Positions 1 to 8,312 of a stretch of DNA of 53,044 bases are shown here, one piece after another (positions within the stretch are counted from its first letter, which is position 1; the number at the start of each line of letters is the position of its first letter). This stretch comes from Spirochaetes bacterium ADurb.Bin133 (GTDB lineage: Bacteria; Spirochaetota; GWE2-31-10; MWDO01). A program made the position numbers and the translations under genes. The stretch is taken from NCBI GenBank assembly GCA_002070605.1, contig MWDO01000017.1, positions 1 to 53,044 of the forward strand, given 5' to 3'. The notes below the pieces were generated by a model, which was not told where the DNA came from, searched no databases, and was given only the letters and a program-made list of their open reading frames with translations.

Positions 1-61
1 ATTTTTGTATAACGTTTTCTACTTTTAGTTGTTATATATATAAAAAAAAGGAGAAAATTTT

Positions 62-577
62 ATGAAAAACAAAAAACATCTATTTCATTTTATAGTATCC
101 GAATCTATGAATAACAACGTCATAGATTTTTTACTAAAAGAGTTCAAAATCAATACGTTTAGCGAGTTATTTGAAACTATGTTTCGCCTTATTGATAAAA
201 AAATGCCAAAAATGAAGAGTATAATCGGGAATCACAGATCCGAATACGCCGTTATAGACAATACAGACGATAAAAGACTGGATAAATATCTTAGAATCAG
301 CGAAGCGGATTATCTTCGAATAAAAAGATGGCATTCTTTGTATAACGAATTCGGTATGGCTTCGACGGTTCGCGACATCATACTGTTTTTCTATAACGGC
401 GTTATGAAATACGGGTTGGAGCAATTTCTTGAGATTGTTGGTAAGAAATTAAGGATTGATAAGTTGAAAAACGACTTTTTGAATAAAATGACACAACTGT
501 TAAATATAACCGCTCGAAAACAGCTATTATACGAGCTCGTAATCGAAAATTATCCCAAATACGTCTACTCTATGTAA
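62..577 (+). CDS. Duplicated 171-residue protein, possible ribbon-helix-helix regulator (copy A)
   Basis: I do not recognise a named family. The 171-residue soluble protein has no signal peptide. Residues about 75-118 read as a strand (KYLRIS), a helix, a short turn (GMAS) and a second helix (TVRDIILFFYNGV), which fits a ribbon-helix-helix DNA-binding fold and loosely recalls the leptospiral DUF1564 proteins; this is a weak pattern match. The start is set by AAAAGGAGA a few bases upstream. A second copy lies at 48928-49443, with about 17 differences (~90% identity), concentrated outside residues 59-113. The sequence 5' of the ATG is also conserved between copies (TTTTCTACTTTTAG, then a TATATATA stretch and the ribosome-binding site), so a promoter-plus-gene unit was duplicated. 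Function unknown. Confidence 0.75.
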   Translation: MKNKKHLFHFIVSESMNNNVIDFLLKEFKINTFSELFETMFRLIDKKMPKMKSIIGNHRSEYAVIDNTDDKRLDKYLRISEADYLRIKRWHSLYNEFGMASTVRDIILFFYNGVMKYGLEQFLEIVGKKLRIDKLKNDFLNKMTQLLNITARKQLLYELVIENYPKYVYSM

Positions 578-693
578 AAAGAGACGGGGGCATAGTATAA
601 TTTTTTACCGACGATATGAAACATCTTTAAATAAATAAAATAATATGTTATATAGGGAATAATGGAATAATTTGAAAATTGTAGAGGTAAAAT

Positions 694-1494
694 ATGAATG
701 ATAATAGCGTTTTATATGAATTAGAAGAATACGTGGCTTGGATAACTTTAAATAATCCTTTAAAGGGTAATGTTGTTAATAACGACAATCTACCGCTTAT
801 AAGCGATTTTATAGAATCCGCTAATAACGGCGATAATTGCAGAGTTATTGTATTACAGGGAAAAGACGGGATTTTTAGCCGCGGAATGGATTTTGAAAAT
901 CTTATAAGGAATTCAAAAGCCGGAGAGATTAAAAATCATTTTACCGACCCCTATAAAAAAGCCGTATTGGCTATAAGAAATTCTACTAAACCTGTTATAG
1001 CGGCTATAGACGGCGACGTACTAGCCGGCGGGATGGGACTTGCGCTTGCTTCGGATATAGTAATCTCTACAAAAAGGTCTGTTTTTGGACTATCCGAAGC
1101 GTTATTTGGCATAATACCGGCTTTTGTATTTCCTTTTTTACTGGAGAGAACGTCTTACAAAAAAGCGCGATATATGGTATTGTCTACGAAGAAATTTAGC
1201 GCAGAAGATGCGTTGAAATTCGGAATTGTCGACGAGATTACCGACGACGATCGATTAAATAAATCGGTTAAAGATATGATTAAGAGATTATTATATAGTT
1301 CTCCGGCGGCTTTAGCGTTAACTAAGAAATATTCGGACGAATTAACGGATAACAAAATATCCGAGGCTGTTGATTTCGCTCAAAATCAGCTGACTGAACT
1401 TCTCAACGTCGAGGAAAACGTTAATAATATTAAGGCGTTTATCGAAGGCGAGAAATCCGGTTGGGCTATTAGTTATAAAGGGAAAAAAAGTTAA
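694..1494 (+). CDS. Enoyl-CoA hydratase/isomerase family protein, PksH (ECH1)-like
   Basis: A 266-residue crotonase-fold protein, the normal family length. The oxyanion-hole segments are visible as FSRGMDFENL (about residues 68-77) and DGDVLAGGMGLALASDI (about 107-123). The following region, FGLSEALFGIIPAFVFPFLL, then KARYMVLSTKKFSAEDA and KKYSDEL, follows from memory the pattern of PksH-type dehydratases, which remove water from HMG-ACP in polyketide beta-branching, more closely than fatty-acid oxidation hydratases. No ketosynthase, HMG-synthase or carrier protein gene is nearby, so substrate and pathway are open. It is preceded by AGAGG and is convergent with trmB, leaving only 4 bp between stops. 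An ordinary crotonase acting on a CoA thioester remains the alternative. Confidence 0.8.
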   Translation: MNDNSVLYELEEYVAWITLNNPLKGNVVNNDNLPLISDFIESANNGDNCRVIVLQGKDGIFSRGMDFENLIRNSKAGEIKNHFTDPYKKAVLAIRNSTKPVIAAIDGDVLAGGMGLALASDIVISTKRSVFGLSEALFGIIPAFVFPFLLERTSYKKARYMVLSTKKFSAEDALKFGIVDEITDDDRLNKSVKDMIKRLLYSSPAALALTKKYSDELTDNKISEAVDFAQNQLTELLNVEENVNNIKAFIEGEKSGWAISYKGKKS

Positions 1495-1498
1495 AAAA

Positions 1499-2113
1499 TT
1501 ATCTCTTTTTAAATTCCATTGTATAAAATTTTCTGTTTTCTTTTTTCCATTTTTCGCCAAATAGGGAGTTTGATAGCTCCGCATTTGACGAAATACGCTC
1601 GATTTTTTCAAATCTTATATCTTTAATGAGAATATCGCTAGAGTACTTGAAATATTCTTCATGATCTGTAATAAAAACGAACAATCCGCCGTATTTCATC
1701 TTTTTAAATACAGAATCAAGGAATTTTTCAGAAAACAGTCTGTTTTTATGATGTCTCCTTTTTGGCCAAGGATCCGGAAAAGTCATATATATCAAATCGA
1801 TTGAGTCGTCTTCAAACATAAAATCAAGCGCAAAATTAGCCTCATTATTTATATATTTTATGTTTTTAAGGTTATTTTTAACTTTTTTTTCAATACAACG
1901 GACTATCCGTCCAATTTTAATTTCTATTCCGATATAATTTTTTTCAGGGTTATTTAAAGCTTTGTCGGTCAAAAAATGTCCGTTTCCGCAACCTATTTCA
2001 ACGCATAATTCAGAGTTTTGATTATCAAAAATATTTGACGTTATCTTACTATTTGTATTGTAGACGATAAGATCTTCTAGCAAAGTCCAATCGTAAGGTT
2101 TGTATTTTTTCAT
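1499..2113 (-). CDS. trmB: tRNA (guanine-N7)-methyltransferase
   Basis: A 204-residue class I SAM methyltransferase that forms m7G46 in the tRNA variable loop. The SAM-binding motif I is VEIGCGNGHFL (about residues 37-47), followed by the acidic end of the next strand in NYIGIEIK. The TrmB signature is YMTFPDPWPKRRHHKNRLF (about 109-127), which contains the family-specific PDPWPK and the basic stretch that contacts tRNA. Length matches bacterial TrmB. It is transcribed divergently from the lipoprotein at 2399, with a repeat element between them. A CG-flanked ACAATTGT palindrome (2115-2122) lies immediately upstream of the start codon. Confidence 0.95.
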   Translation of the reverse strand: MKKYKPYDWTLLEDLIVYNTNSKITSNIFDNQNSELCVEIGCGNGHFLTDKALNNPEKNYIGIEIKIGRIVRCIEKKVKNNLKNIKYINNEANFALDFMFEDDSIDLIYMTFPDPWPKRRHHKNRLFSEKFLDSVFKKMKYGGLFVFITDHEEYFKYSSDILIKDIRFEKIERISSNAELSNSLFGEKWKKENRKFYTMEFKKR

Positions 2114-2215
2114 AACAATTGTCGCGCCGGTTTTTAAAATTTGGAGACGATAGTATTTTAATATTCATCTAATGTCAATATATTAGGCTGATTTTTTTCT
2201 ATTTGTTCAAAGTAG

Positions 2216-2344
2216 CGCCCGTCGGTTTTTTGGAAATTGACACATATGGAGCATAGAATTCTTGGGAGAGAAATGGACGCATATGGAGTAAATATTTTTA
2301 ATTAGCAAATTAATTTTTATTCTCCCCAAAAAAACCAACGGGCG
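2216..2344 (+). repeat. Polarised CATATG element 1 (inverted arms, leader on the right)
   Basis: Left arm CGCCCGTCGGTTTTTTGG (2216-2233) is complementary to the right arm ending CCAACGGGCG at 2344. Inside are two direct repeats, GACACATATGGAG and GACGCATATGGAG, with CATATG cores at 2243 and 2280, then the AT-rich leader (AATATTTTTAATTAGC and onwards) next to the right arm. The leader is nearly identical to that of the element at 2901-3020. It lies between divergent trmB and the lipoprotein gene. Confidence 0.85.
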
Positions 2345-2398
2345 TATAAATTGACTTTGTTTTGAAAATATTATATATTGCGAATAAAGGGGGAGTTA

Positions 2399-2878
2399 AT
2401 GAAAAAACTATTCGTTCTTATTATTATTACGCTTATTTCTTGCGTTAAAAACGACGTTATCAAAGAAATTAAACATAATGAAGACGATATTTTAAGGGTT
2501 TACAACATTTTAGTAGATGGAATATCGAAGAAAGATGTAGGAAAAATAATTTCATTATATATCGACGACGCTAATTTTAGATACAGCGACTTAACGCGTT
2601 CAAAATTTGCTTGTTTCAATGGAACAAAGAGCGTTAACGGGAAGCAGGATATAAAGAAAAACTACGAATATTTGATAAAAAATAAGGCGTTTGATAGGAT
2701 AGAATATGAGATAGCGTCTTTAAACAGACAAACCGAATATCCGGAGATTGTTTTTTTTAACGCTTGGGATTATTCAGATTACGGTCATTATGAAAAGTTA
2801 GTTTTAACGTTAATAGACGGTAGTTTCTATATTAAGGAACATGCGATAGGATTAAAAACAGAATTTTTACCGTATTAA
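2399..2878 (+). CDS. Small lipoprotein, possible SnoaL/NTF2-like domain
   Basis: About 159 residues, starting at the ATG at 2399, which follows the strong ribosome-binding site AAAGGGGG; an in-frame TTG at 2378 is less likely. The N-terminus MKKLFVLIIITLISC is a lipoprotein signal with its lipobox cysteine at residue 15, so the mature protein is probably anchored on the outer face of the inner membrane or on the outer membrane. The body (ILRVYNILVDGISKKDVGKI, then SLYIDDANF) resembles the start of NTF2/SnoaL-like domains, where an N-terminal helix is followed by a Y-x-D-D strand. That assignment is tentative and no active site can be named. It is flanked on both sides by CATATG elements. Confidence 0.75.
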   Translation: MKKLFVLIIITLISCVKNDVIKEIKHNEDDILRVYNILVDGISKKDVGKIISLYIDDANFRYSDLTRSKFACFNGTKSVNGKQDIKKNYEYLIKNKAFDRIEYEIASLNRQTEYPEIVFFNAWDYSDYGHYEKLVLTLIDGSFYIKEHAIGLKTEFLPY

Positions 2879-2900
2879 ATTGTATAGAAAATAAATATCA

Positions 2901-3020
2901 ATCCGCCGGTTTTTTATGAAATAAAAATTCGACGCATATGGAACGGCGCATGCGAATTGACACATATGGAATATTTTTAATTAGCAAATTAATTTTTATT
3001 CTCCCTAAAAAATCGACGGG
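2901..3020 (+). repeat. Polarised CATATG element 2 (upstream of rnfC)
   Basis: Arms are ATCCGCCGGTTTTTT at 2901 and AAAAAATCGACGGG ending at 3020. Two repeat cores (GACGCATATGGA and TTGACACATATGGA) are followed by the leader, which shares about 37 nearly identical bases with element 1. The rnfC promoter begins 26 bp beyond the right arm. Confidence 0.82.
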
Positions 3021-3045
3021 ATACAAATAAATATTTAAAAAAATA

Positions 3046-3074
3046 TTGACACTTTTTATTAAACTTTATAGAAT
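3046..3074 (+). promoter_or_regulatory. Sigma-70 promoter of the rnf operon
   Basis: TTGACA (3046-3051), a 17-bp spacer, then TAGAAT (3069-3074). It lies about 40 bp upstream of the rnfC start and just after repeat element 2. Confidence 0.75.
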
Positions 3075-3115
3075 GTACTTCCAGTTTATTTATCATTTTT
3101 GAAAAAAGGTAGAAA

Positions 3116-4462
3116 ATGAGTTTTAAAAAATCATTTGGTTATCGCGGAGCTCATCCCGACGATTATAAATATATCACTAATAAGAATTCTATCTCGTTTA
3201 CGGACGTTCCGGATAGAGTGTATATTCCGGTTATTCAGCACATCGGAGCTCCTGCGAAGATCGTCGTTAGCGTTGGTCAGGTGGTTGAAGAGGGGCAATT
3301 AATTGCCGAAGCCGACGGGTTTGTTTCTGCAAATATTCATTCGTCTATACCCGGAACTGTCGCGGCTATTGAAGAGAGGTATATCAGCGTTGGTAAAAAA
3401 TCAAAAACAATTGTTATAGAATTAAACGGCGAGTTTAGAAAGTCGGGTAAGAATATTCATCTTACCGACTGGAAATCGATGACCAAAGATCAGTTATTAA
3501 AGAAGATAAAAGATTACGGGATAGTAGGCATGGGGGGGGCTACGTTTCCCACTCATGTGAAATTAACTATTCCAAACGGAAAAAATGTAGATACTTTGAT
3601 TATTAATGGAGCCGAATGCGAGCCGTATATAACCGGCGATCATAGATTGATGATAGATAGAAGCGAAGATTTGCTTGAAGGGATAAACATAATCAATAAG
3701 ATATTAGACGTCCGTAATATTTATATCGGAATCGAGAGCAATAAAAAAGACGCTATAAAAAGACTAAAAACTTTATGCCTAAACAGATATAATATAAAAG
3801 TCGTACCTCTTAGGGTAAAATATCCTCAAGGCGATGAGAAACAGATTATCAAAGCTATAACAAATCGAGTAGTTCAGGTAGATCAACTTCCGAGCGACGT
3901 TGGCGTTATCGTTCAAAACGTTGCGACCGTAATAGCTATTAAAGAGGCTATTGTAAACGATAAACCTCTTATTGATCGTATAGTTACCGTTTCGGGATCC
4001 GGCGTTAAAGAGCCGAAAAACTTGAAAGTAAAAATCGGAACTTTATTGAAAGAGGTGATTGAAGAGTGCGGCGGGTTGAAAGAGGATGTAAAAAAGGTTG
4101 TGATAGGCGGTCCGATGATGGGCTTTGCTCAGTACGATCTTGAAGTCCCCGTTACGAAAGGATGCTCCGCTGTCGTCGCGTTGTCGGAAGACGATTATAC
4201 AGATTTTATACCAAACGGGATATGTTTAAACTGCGGCAAATGTATTAACGCTTGCGCTTTTGGTTTGGCTCCCACCGTAATTAATAAATATATAAAATAT
4301 AATTTATTTGATAAAGCCGCGGAGTCCGGTCTAATGTATTGTAAAGAGTGCGGCGCTTGCGCTTGGAGTTGTCCGGCTCGAATACCTTTGGTTCAGAATT
4401 TCCGCTTAGGGAAAGATATATATAGGAAATTAACGGAAAAAAAGAAAAAAAATAAGGGATAG
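3116..4462 (+). CDS. rnfC: Rnf complex subunit C (NADH-binding, two 4Fe-4S clusters)
   Basis: A 448-residue peripheral subunit of the Rnf ferredoxin:NAD+ oxidoreductase, which couples electron transfer between ferredoxin and NAD to Na+ or H+ movement across the membrane. The N-terminal barrel-sandwich region is followed by the glycine-rich nucleotide site GMGGATFPTH (about residues 139-148), an NuoF-like Rossmann domain with NGAECEPY, and two C-terminal 4Fe-4S motifs, CLNCGKCINACAFG (about 370) and CKECGACAWSCP (about 408). Length is usual for compact RnfC without the alanine-rich tail of gamma-proteobacteria. It is the first gene of rnfCDGEAB, with 8 bp to rnfD. Confidence 0.96.
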   Translation: MSFKKSFGYRGAHPDDYKYITNKNSISFTDVPDRVYIPVIQHIGAPAKIVVSVGQVVEEGQLIAEADGFVSANIHSSIPGTVAAIEERYISVGKKSKTIVIELNGEFRKSGKNIHLTDWKSMTKDQLLKKIKDYGIVGMGGATFPTHVKLTIPNGKNVDTLIINGAECEPYITGDHRLMIDRSEDLLEGINIINKILDVRNIYIGIESNKKDAIKRLKTLCLNRYNIKVVPLRVKYPQGDEKQIIKAITNRVVQVDQLPSDVGVIVQNVATVIAIKEAIVNDKPLIDRIVTVSGSGVKEPKNLKVKIGTLLKEVIEECGGLKEDVKKVVIGGPMMGFAQYDLEVPVTKGCSAVVALSEDDYTDFIPNGICLNCGKCINACAFGLAPTVINKYIKYNLFDKAAESGLMYCKECGACAWSCPARIPLVQNFRLGKDIYRKLTEKKKKNKG

Positions 4463-4470
4463 TTTAAAAT

Positions 4471-5541
4471 ATGAATAATGGCAAACTTTTGATAGTATCT
4501 TCTTCTCCTCATTTATTAAATAACGAGTCTACAAGATCTATTATGTGGATTGTGTCATTATTTTTATTGCCTTCGATTGCGTTTGGAATATTTGCTTTTG
4601 GAGCGTACGCGGGGTTGGTTGTTCTTTTTTCAATACTTTTTTCAATATTAACCGAAGCGGCCGTTCAACTGATTAGAAAACAGAAGGTAACGATATTAGA
4701 CGGCTCGGCTTTTTTAACGGGGGCTTTGATAGGTATGAATATGCCGCCTCAAGTTCCTCTCTACATACCGATAATAACTTCAATTTTTGCGACCGGTTTG
4801 GTGAAACATGCGTTTGGGGGGCTTGGACAAAATTGGGCTAATCCCGCCATTGCCGGAAGAGTTTTTGCGTTGGTCGCATGGTCGAAATACATGACGACGT
4901 GGACCGTTCCGTTTGACGCCGATGCGGTAACTACCGCGACTCCGTTAGGGGCGTTAAAGTCGGCTTTATTAGAGGGCAATATAGATTTATCCTCGACCTT
5001 TGCGGAACAGGTAGGTTTGTCAAAATTCTTTTACGGACCTATTCAAGTTCTTCAATCTTTACCCGGAGAGGTAATTAAGACCGATACCACCTATTTTAAC
5101 CTTTTTTTTGGATTGAAAGGGGGGTGTATCGGGGAAATATCCGTATTTTTGTTGCTTTTAGGCGGAATATATCTGATATACAGGAAAATCGTATCGATAG
5201 ATATACCTTTATCGTTTTTTTTAACGGTCGCCGTAGTCGCATGGATATTTGACGGGACAAGATTTGGTTTGGGGTATTTTCATGGCGATCCTATTTTTCA
5301 TCTTTTGACCGGCGGTTGCGCTCTTGGAGCTCTATTTATGGCTACGGATATGGTAACTACTCCAATAACAATCAAGGGAAGAATAATTTTTGGGATAGGT
5401 TGCGGACTTATAACGATGCTGGTAAGAATGTACGGCGGATTACCCGAAGGCGTTAGTCTTTCAATTTTATTTATGAATATGCTAACTCCGATGATAGACA
5501 GATTTATTAAAGTTAAGCCGTTTGGATTTGTAAAAAAATAA
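4471..5541 (+). CDS. rnfD: Rnf complex subunit D (membrane flavoprotein)
   Basis: A 356-residue polytopic membrane subunit homologous to NqrB. Many hydrophobic spans are visible, including LFLLPSIAFGIFAFGAYAG near the N-terminus and VFLLLLGGIYLIY near residue 227. The FMN-attachment region is TTATPLGALK at about residues 152-161; in this family the FMN is bound covalently through a phosphoester to a Thr here. Other conserved stretches are GQNWANPAIAGR and the C-terminal ATDMVTTPIT. It carries electrons through the membrane between RnfC and RnfG. The next gene follows after 15 bp. Confidence 0.95.
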   Translation: MNNGKLLIVSSSPHLLNNESTRSIMWIVSLFLLPSIAFGIFAFGAYAGLVVLFSILFSILTEAAVQLIRKQKVTILDGSAFLTGALIGMNMPPQVPLYIPIITSIFATGLVKHAFGGLGQNWANPAIAGRVFALVAWSKYMTTWTVPFDADAVTTATPLGALKSALLEGNIDLSSTFAEQVGLSKFFYGPIQVLQSLPGEVIKTDTTYFNLFFGLKGGCIGEISVFLLLLGGIYLIYRKIVSIDIPLSFFLTVAVVAWIFDGTRFGLGYFHGDPIFHLLTGGCALGALFMATDMVTTPITIKGRIIFGIGCGLITMLVRMYGGLPEGVSLSILFMNMLTPMIDRFIKVKPFGFVKK

Positions 5542-5556
5542 TGTTAAGGTAAAAGT

Positions 5557-6126
5557 ATGAAAGACGATTTAATAATTGCTTTAAAGTTAGCGGCGATATG
5601 CTTTGTTTCAGTTTTACTGCTAAGTTTTGTAAATTTGATAACTTACAAAAGAATCAACGAGAGCAACGTTAAAGTTGAAAACGATACCAATAAAGAATTA
5701 ATTTCCGACGGAAAATTTTTCGAAAAAAAACATTTTAAGTCTCCAAATTTTAATTCTACAAATGAATATTATTATATTGTGAAAAACGATAAAATGCGAC
5801 GGATCGGATATACCGTCGTAGTTATATGCTCGGGCTACGGCGGAGAGATGAAAGTTATGTGCGCTACCGATAATAATTATAAAATATTAAATATGAAACT
5901 GCTTAACAATTCGGAAACTCCGGGAATCGGTAAGTCTGCAGAAAAAGATAGTTATATGCAAAAGTTTATCGGGACTAATACGCCGTCTTCTCCATTTCCG
6001 TTTAAAAAGTCTATGTTAAGCAAAGAAGACGGCGACTCCATTACGGGAGCGACTATAACTTTTAACGGGATAGCTTTGGGCGTTCAAAGAGCGTTAACGG
6101 CTTTAGATTTGGAAAATAAGGAATAA
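5557..6126 (+). CDS. rnfG: Rnf complex subunit G (covalent FMN)
   Basis: A 189-residue subunit with a single N-terminal membrane anchor (ALKLAAICFVSVLLLSFVNL) and an extracytoplasmic FMN-binding domain. ETPGIG (about residues 127-132) and DSITGATIT (about 159-167) are the conserved FMN-domain motifs; the terminal Thr of the S/T-GAT-x-T motif is the expected flavinylation site. The flavin transferase ApbE is not encoded in this window. Spacing to rnfE is 2 bp, suggesting translational coupling. Confidence 0.94.
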   Translation: MKDDLIIALKLAAICFVSVLLLSFVNLITYKRINESNVKVENDTNKELISDGKFFEKKHFKSPNFNSTNEYYYIVKNDKMRRIGYTVVVICSGYGGEMKVMCATDNNYKILNMKLLNNSETPGIGKSAEKDSYMQKFIGTNTPSSPFPFKKSMLSKEDGDSITGATITFNGIALGVQRALTALDLENKE

Positions 6127-6128
6127 AA

Positions 6129-6863
6129 ATGAGCGACGATACTAAAACAATTGAAAAATTAGATCGGGAACAATCATTTCGGGATAGTCTGTTATATAAA
6201 GAGTTTATAAAGGGTTTTTTTAAAGAGAATCCTTCTTTAGTTCTTCTTCTTGGGATTTGTCCGACTTTGGCGGTAACGACTAAAGTTTCTAACGCTATCG
6301 GTATGGGATTGTCCGCCACGTTTGTTCTAATTTGTTCCAATATTCTGATTTCTTTGTTAAAAGATTTTATTCCCGATAAGGTAAGAATACCCGGTTATAT
6401 TGTAATAATCGCTAGTTTTGTTACAATAGTAGAATTAATTATCAAAGCGTATCTGCCGGCTTTATCGAAGTCGCTTGGCATTTTTATTCCGCTTATTACC
6501 GTCAACTGTATAATACTTGGACGGGCGGAGGCGTTTGCCAACAAAAATAAAATCGCGCCTTCAATTATGGACGCGATAGGGATGGGAATTGGTTTTACTT
6601 TAGCGCTTTTACTTATCAGTTTTATCAGAGAAAGTATTTCGAGTTTGGGATTTGATTTTTCTGATTACGGCGGAAAGTTTTTATCATTTTTTACAGACGA
6701 TCCGAATAATTCAAGAATTGTAATTAATAATGTTGAAATATACAGCGGAGCGAAAATATTTACTATGCCTGCGGGAGCTCTTTTTATTTTTGGATTGATA
6801 TTGGCGGCAATAAACGCATTTAAACAAAAAATCAATTCTGTTAGGGAGAAAGAAGATGTCTGA
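6129..6863 (+). CDS. rnfE: Rnf complex subunit E (integral membrane)
   Basis: A 244-residue polytopic protein of the RnfA/RnfE (NqrD/E) family. The N-terminal region contains KGFFKENPSLVLLLGICPTLAVTT, the family hallmark including the Cys that helps bind the intramembrane iron-sulfur centre. The second hallmark, IPLITVNCIILGRAEAFA, follows the fourth span. An N-terminal cytoplasmic extension of about 25 residues (TIEKLDREQSFRDSLLYKEF) and a hydrophilic insert near residues 185-205 (FTDDPNNSRIVINN) make it longer than the ~200-residue norm. The last 8 bases overlap the start of rnfA. Confidence 0.94.
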   Translation: MSDDTKTIEKLDREQSFRDSLLYKEFIKGFFKENPSLVLLLGICPTLAVTTKVSNAIGMGLSATFVLICSNILISLLKDFIPDKVRIPGYIVIIASFVTIVELIIKAYLPALSKSLGIFIPLITVNCIILGRAEAFANKNKIAPSIMDAIGMGIGFTLALLLISFIRESISSLGFDFSDYGGKFLSFFTDDPNNSRIVINNVEIYSGAKIFTMPAGALFIFGLILAAINAFKQKINSVREKEDV

Positions 6864-7449
6864 ACTTATAGCGCTTTCTATAGGAACAATATTTATAAAT
6901 AACTTTGTATTATCTCAATTTTTAGGTTTATGTCCGTTTATCGGAGTAAGTAAGAAGCTAGATTCGGTTCTCGGAATGGGATTGGCGGTAATTTTTGTTA
7001 TGACTTTGGCAAGTATGGTAACGTACGCGATGTATACTTTTTTGCTTGTTAGATTTAATATAGAGTATTTAAAAATTATTACGTTTATACTGGTTATCGC
7101 GGCGTTCGTTCAGTTTGTCGAAGTCTTTTTGAAGAAAAATATTCCTGTTTTGTATAACGCTTTGGGGATATATCTGCCTTTGATAACTACAAATTGCGCG
7201 GTGCTCGGAGTCGCCGTATTAAACATAGATAAAAATTACGATTTTATCTCTTCAACCGTACATGGATTTATGGGGGGAGCAAGTTTTTTATTGGCGTTGT
7301 TTCTCATGGCGACCATTAGAGAAAAGTTGGATTTGGCCGACGTCCCCAAGCCTTTTAGAGGAGCGCCTATAGCGTTTATATCCGCCGGACTAATGGCTTT
7401 GGCGTTTATGGCGGCAGACAAGTCTATGTTGGAAATATTCAATAAATAA
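6856..7449 (+). CDS. rnfA: Rnf complex subunit A (integral membrane)
   Basis: A 197-residue polytopic protein, inverted-topology partner of RnfE; together they coordinate an Fe-S centre within the membrane. Hallmarks are NNFVLSQFLGLCPFIGVSKK (about residues 15-34) and LPLITTNCAVLGVAVLN (about 103-119), each with its conserved Cys. The length is standard. The ATG sits inside the end of rnfE, 8 bases overlapping, preceded by GGGAG, so expression is coupled to rnfE. It is 14 bp upstream of rnfB. Confidence 0.95.
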   Translation: MSELIALSIGTIFINNFVLSQFLGLCPFIGVSKKLDSVLGMGLAVIFVMTLASMVTYAMYTFLLVRFNIEYLKIITFILVIAAFVQFVEVFLKKNIPVLYNALGIYLPLITTNCAVLGVAVLNIDKNYDFISSTVHGFMGGASFLLALFLMATIREKLDLADVPKPFRGAPIAFISAGLMALAFMAADKSMLEIFNK

Positions 7450-7463
7450 TTAAGGAATAGACG

Positions 7464-8312
7464 ATGGCGATTTCGTTTTTACTTGGAATTTTGATTATCA
7501 CTATATTGGGGCTTTTTTTAGGATTTGGATTAGCTTTCGCGGCAAAAATATTTCACGTAAAGATTGACGAAAATGTTGAAAAAATTATCGAACTATTGCC
7601 CGGAGTAAATTGCGGCGGTTGCGGTTATCAAGGATGCGCGGTATACGCCGAAGCTATTGTTAAAAAAGAGGAAGAGATAAATTTGTGCGCCCCGGGCGGT
7701 CAAAAAGTAATAGACGAAATAGGTTCAATATTGGGTAAGAAATCCGTCGGAAAAGTCAGATATGTCGCTAAAATTCAGTGCCTCGGGGACGACGCTATCG
7801 CTCTTAAGGATTATAAATTTAACGGAGACGAGGATTGTTACGCGGTTTCAAGTTTTTTTGGAGGAGAAAAGGCTTGTAAATACGGATGCATAGGAAAAGG
7901 CAACTGTATAAGAGTATGTCCGGTTAACGCTATAAAAAGAGATAAACTAAATCGAGTATGGATAGATTCAGACGAGTGTATAGGTTGCGAAAGATGTTTG
8001 ACCGTATGTCCGACAAAGGTTATTAAAATGTTTCCCATCGACGGAGGATATTTTGTAGCTTGTTCCAGTCCGGAAATGGGTAAAAAAGTTAAAGAGGTAT
8101 GCAAAAAGGGGTGTATCGGATGTAAAATTTGCGAAAAGATTACCGGAGACCCCGATCGTATAATAGTCGTCGACAATCTTGCAAAAATTAATTATAATTC
8201 AAAAGTTGATTTGAGATCGGCCGCGTTAAAATGTCCCGCAGATACGATCGTTCCTATAAAAAATCAAAAGTTATATATGAAGAATAATAAAGAGTATAAA
8301 ATTGAAAACTAG
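7464..8312 (+). CDS. rnfB: Rnf complex subunit B (ferredoxin-interacting Fe-S protein)
   Basis: A 282-residue subunit that accepts or donates electrons to soluble ferredoxin. An N-terminal membrane anchor (SFLLGILIITILGLFLGFGL) precedes a 4Fe-4S motif CGGCGYQGC (about residues 50-58) with a later Cys in LCAPGG. Two further ferredoxin motifs follow: CIGKGNCIRVCP (about 143) and CIGCERCLTVCP (about 172). A C-terminal cysteine group, CKKGCIGCKICEK, adds another possible cluster. The stop codon abuts the stop of the convergent gene at 8313 with no spacer. I saw no dedicated terminator between the two genes. Confidence 0.95.
   Translation: MAISFLLGILIITILGLFLGFGLAFAAKIFHVKIDENVEKIIELLPGVNCGGCGYQGCAVYAEAIVKKEEEINLCAPGGQKVIDEIGSILGKKSVGKVRYVAKIQCLGDDAIALKDYKFNGDEDCYAVSSFFGGEKACKYGCIGKGNCIRVCPVNAIKRDKLNRVWIDSDECIGCERCLTVCPTKVIKMFPIDGGYFVACSSPEMGKKVKEVCKKGCIGCKICEKITGDPDRIIVVDNLAKINYNSKVDLRSAALKCPADTIVPIKNQKLYMKNNKEYKIEN

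Noticed and set aside
1342-1611. Minus-strand open frames in genes such as 1342-1611, 11055-11450, 16905-17387 and 39485-39895
   Set aside because: They lie opposite well-supported genes, lack ribosome-binding sites and have no recognisable domains.
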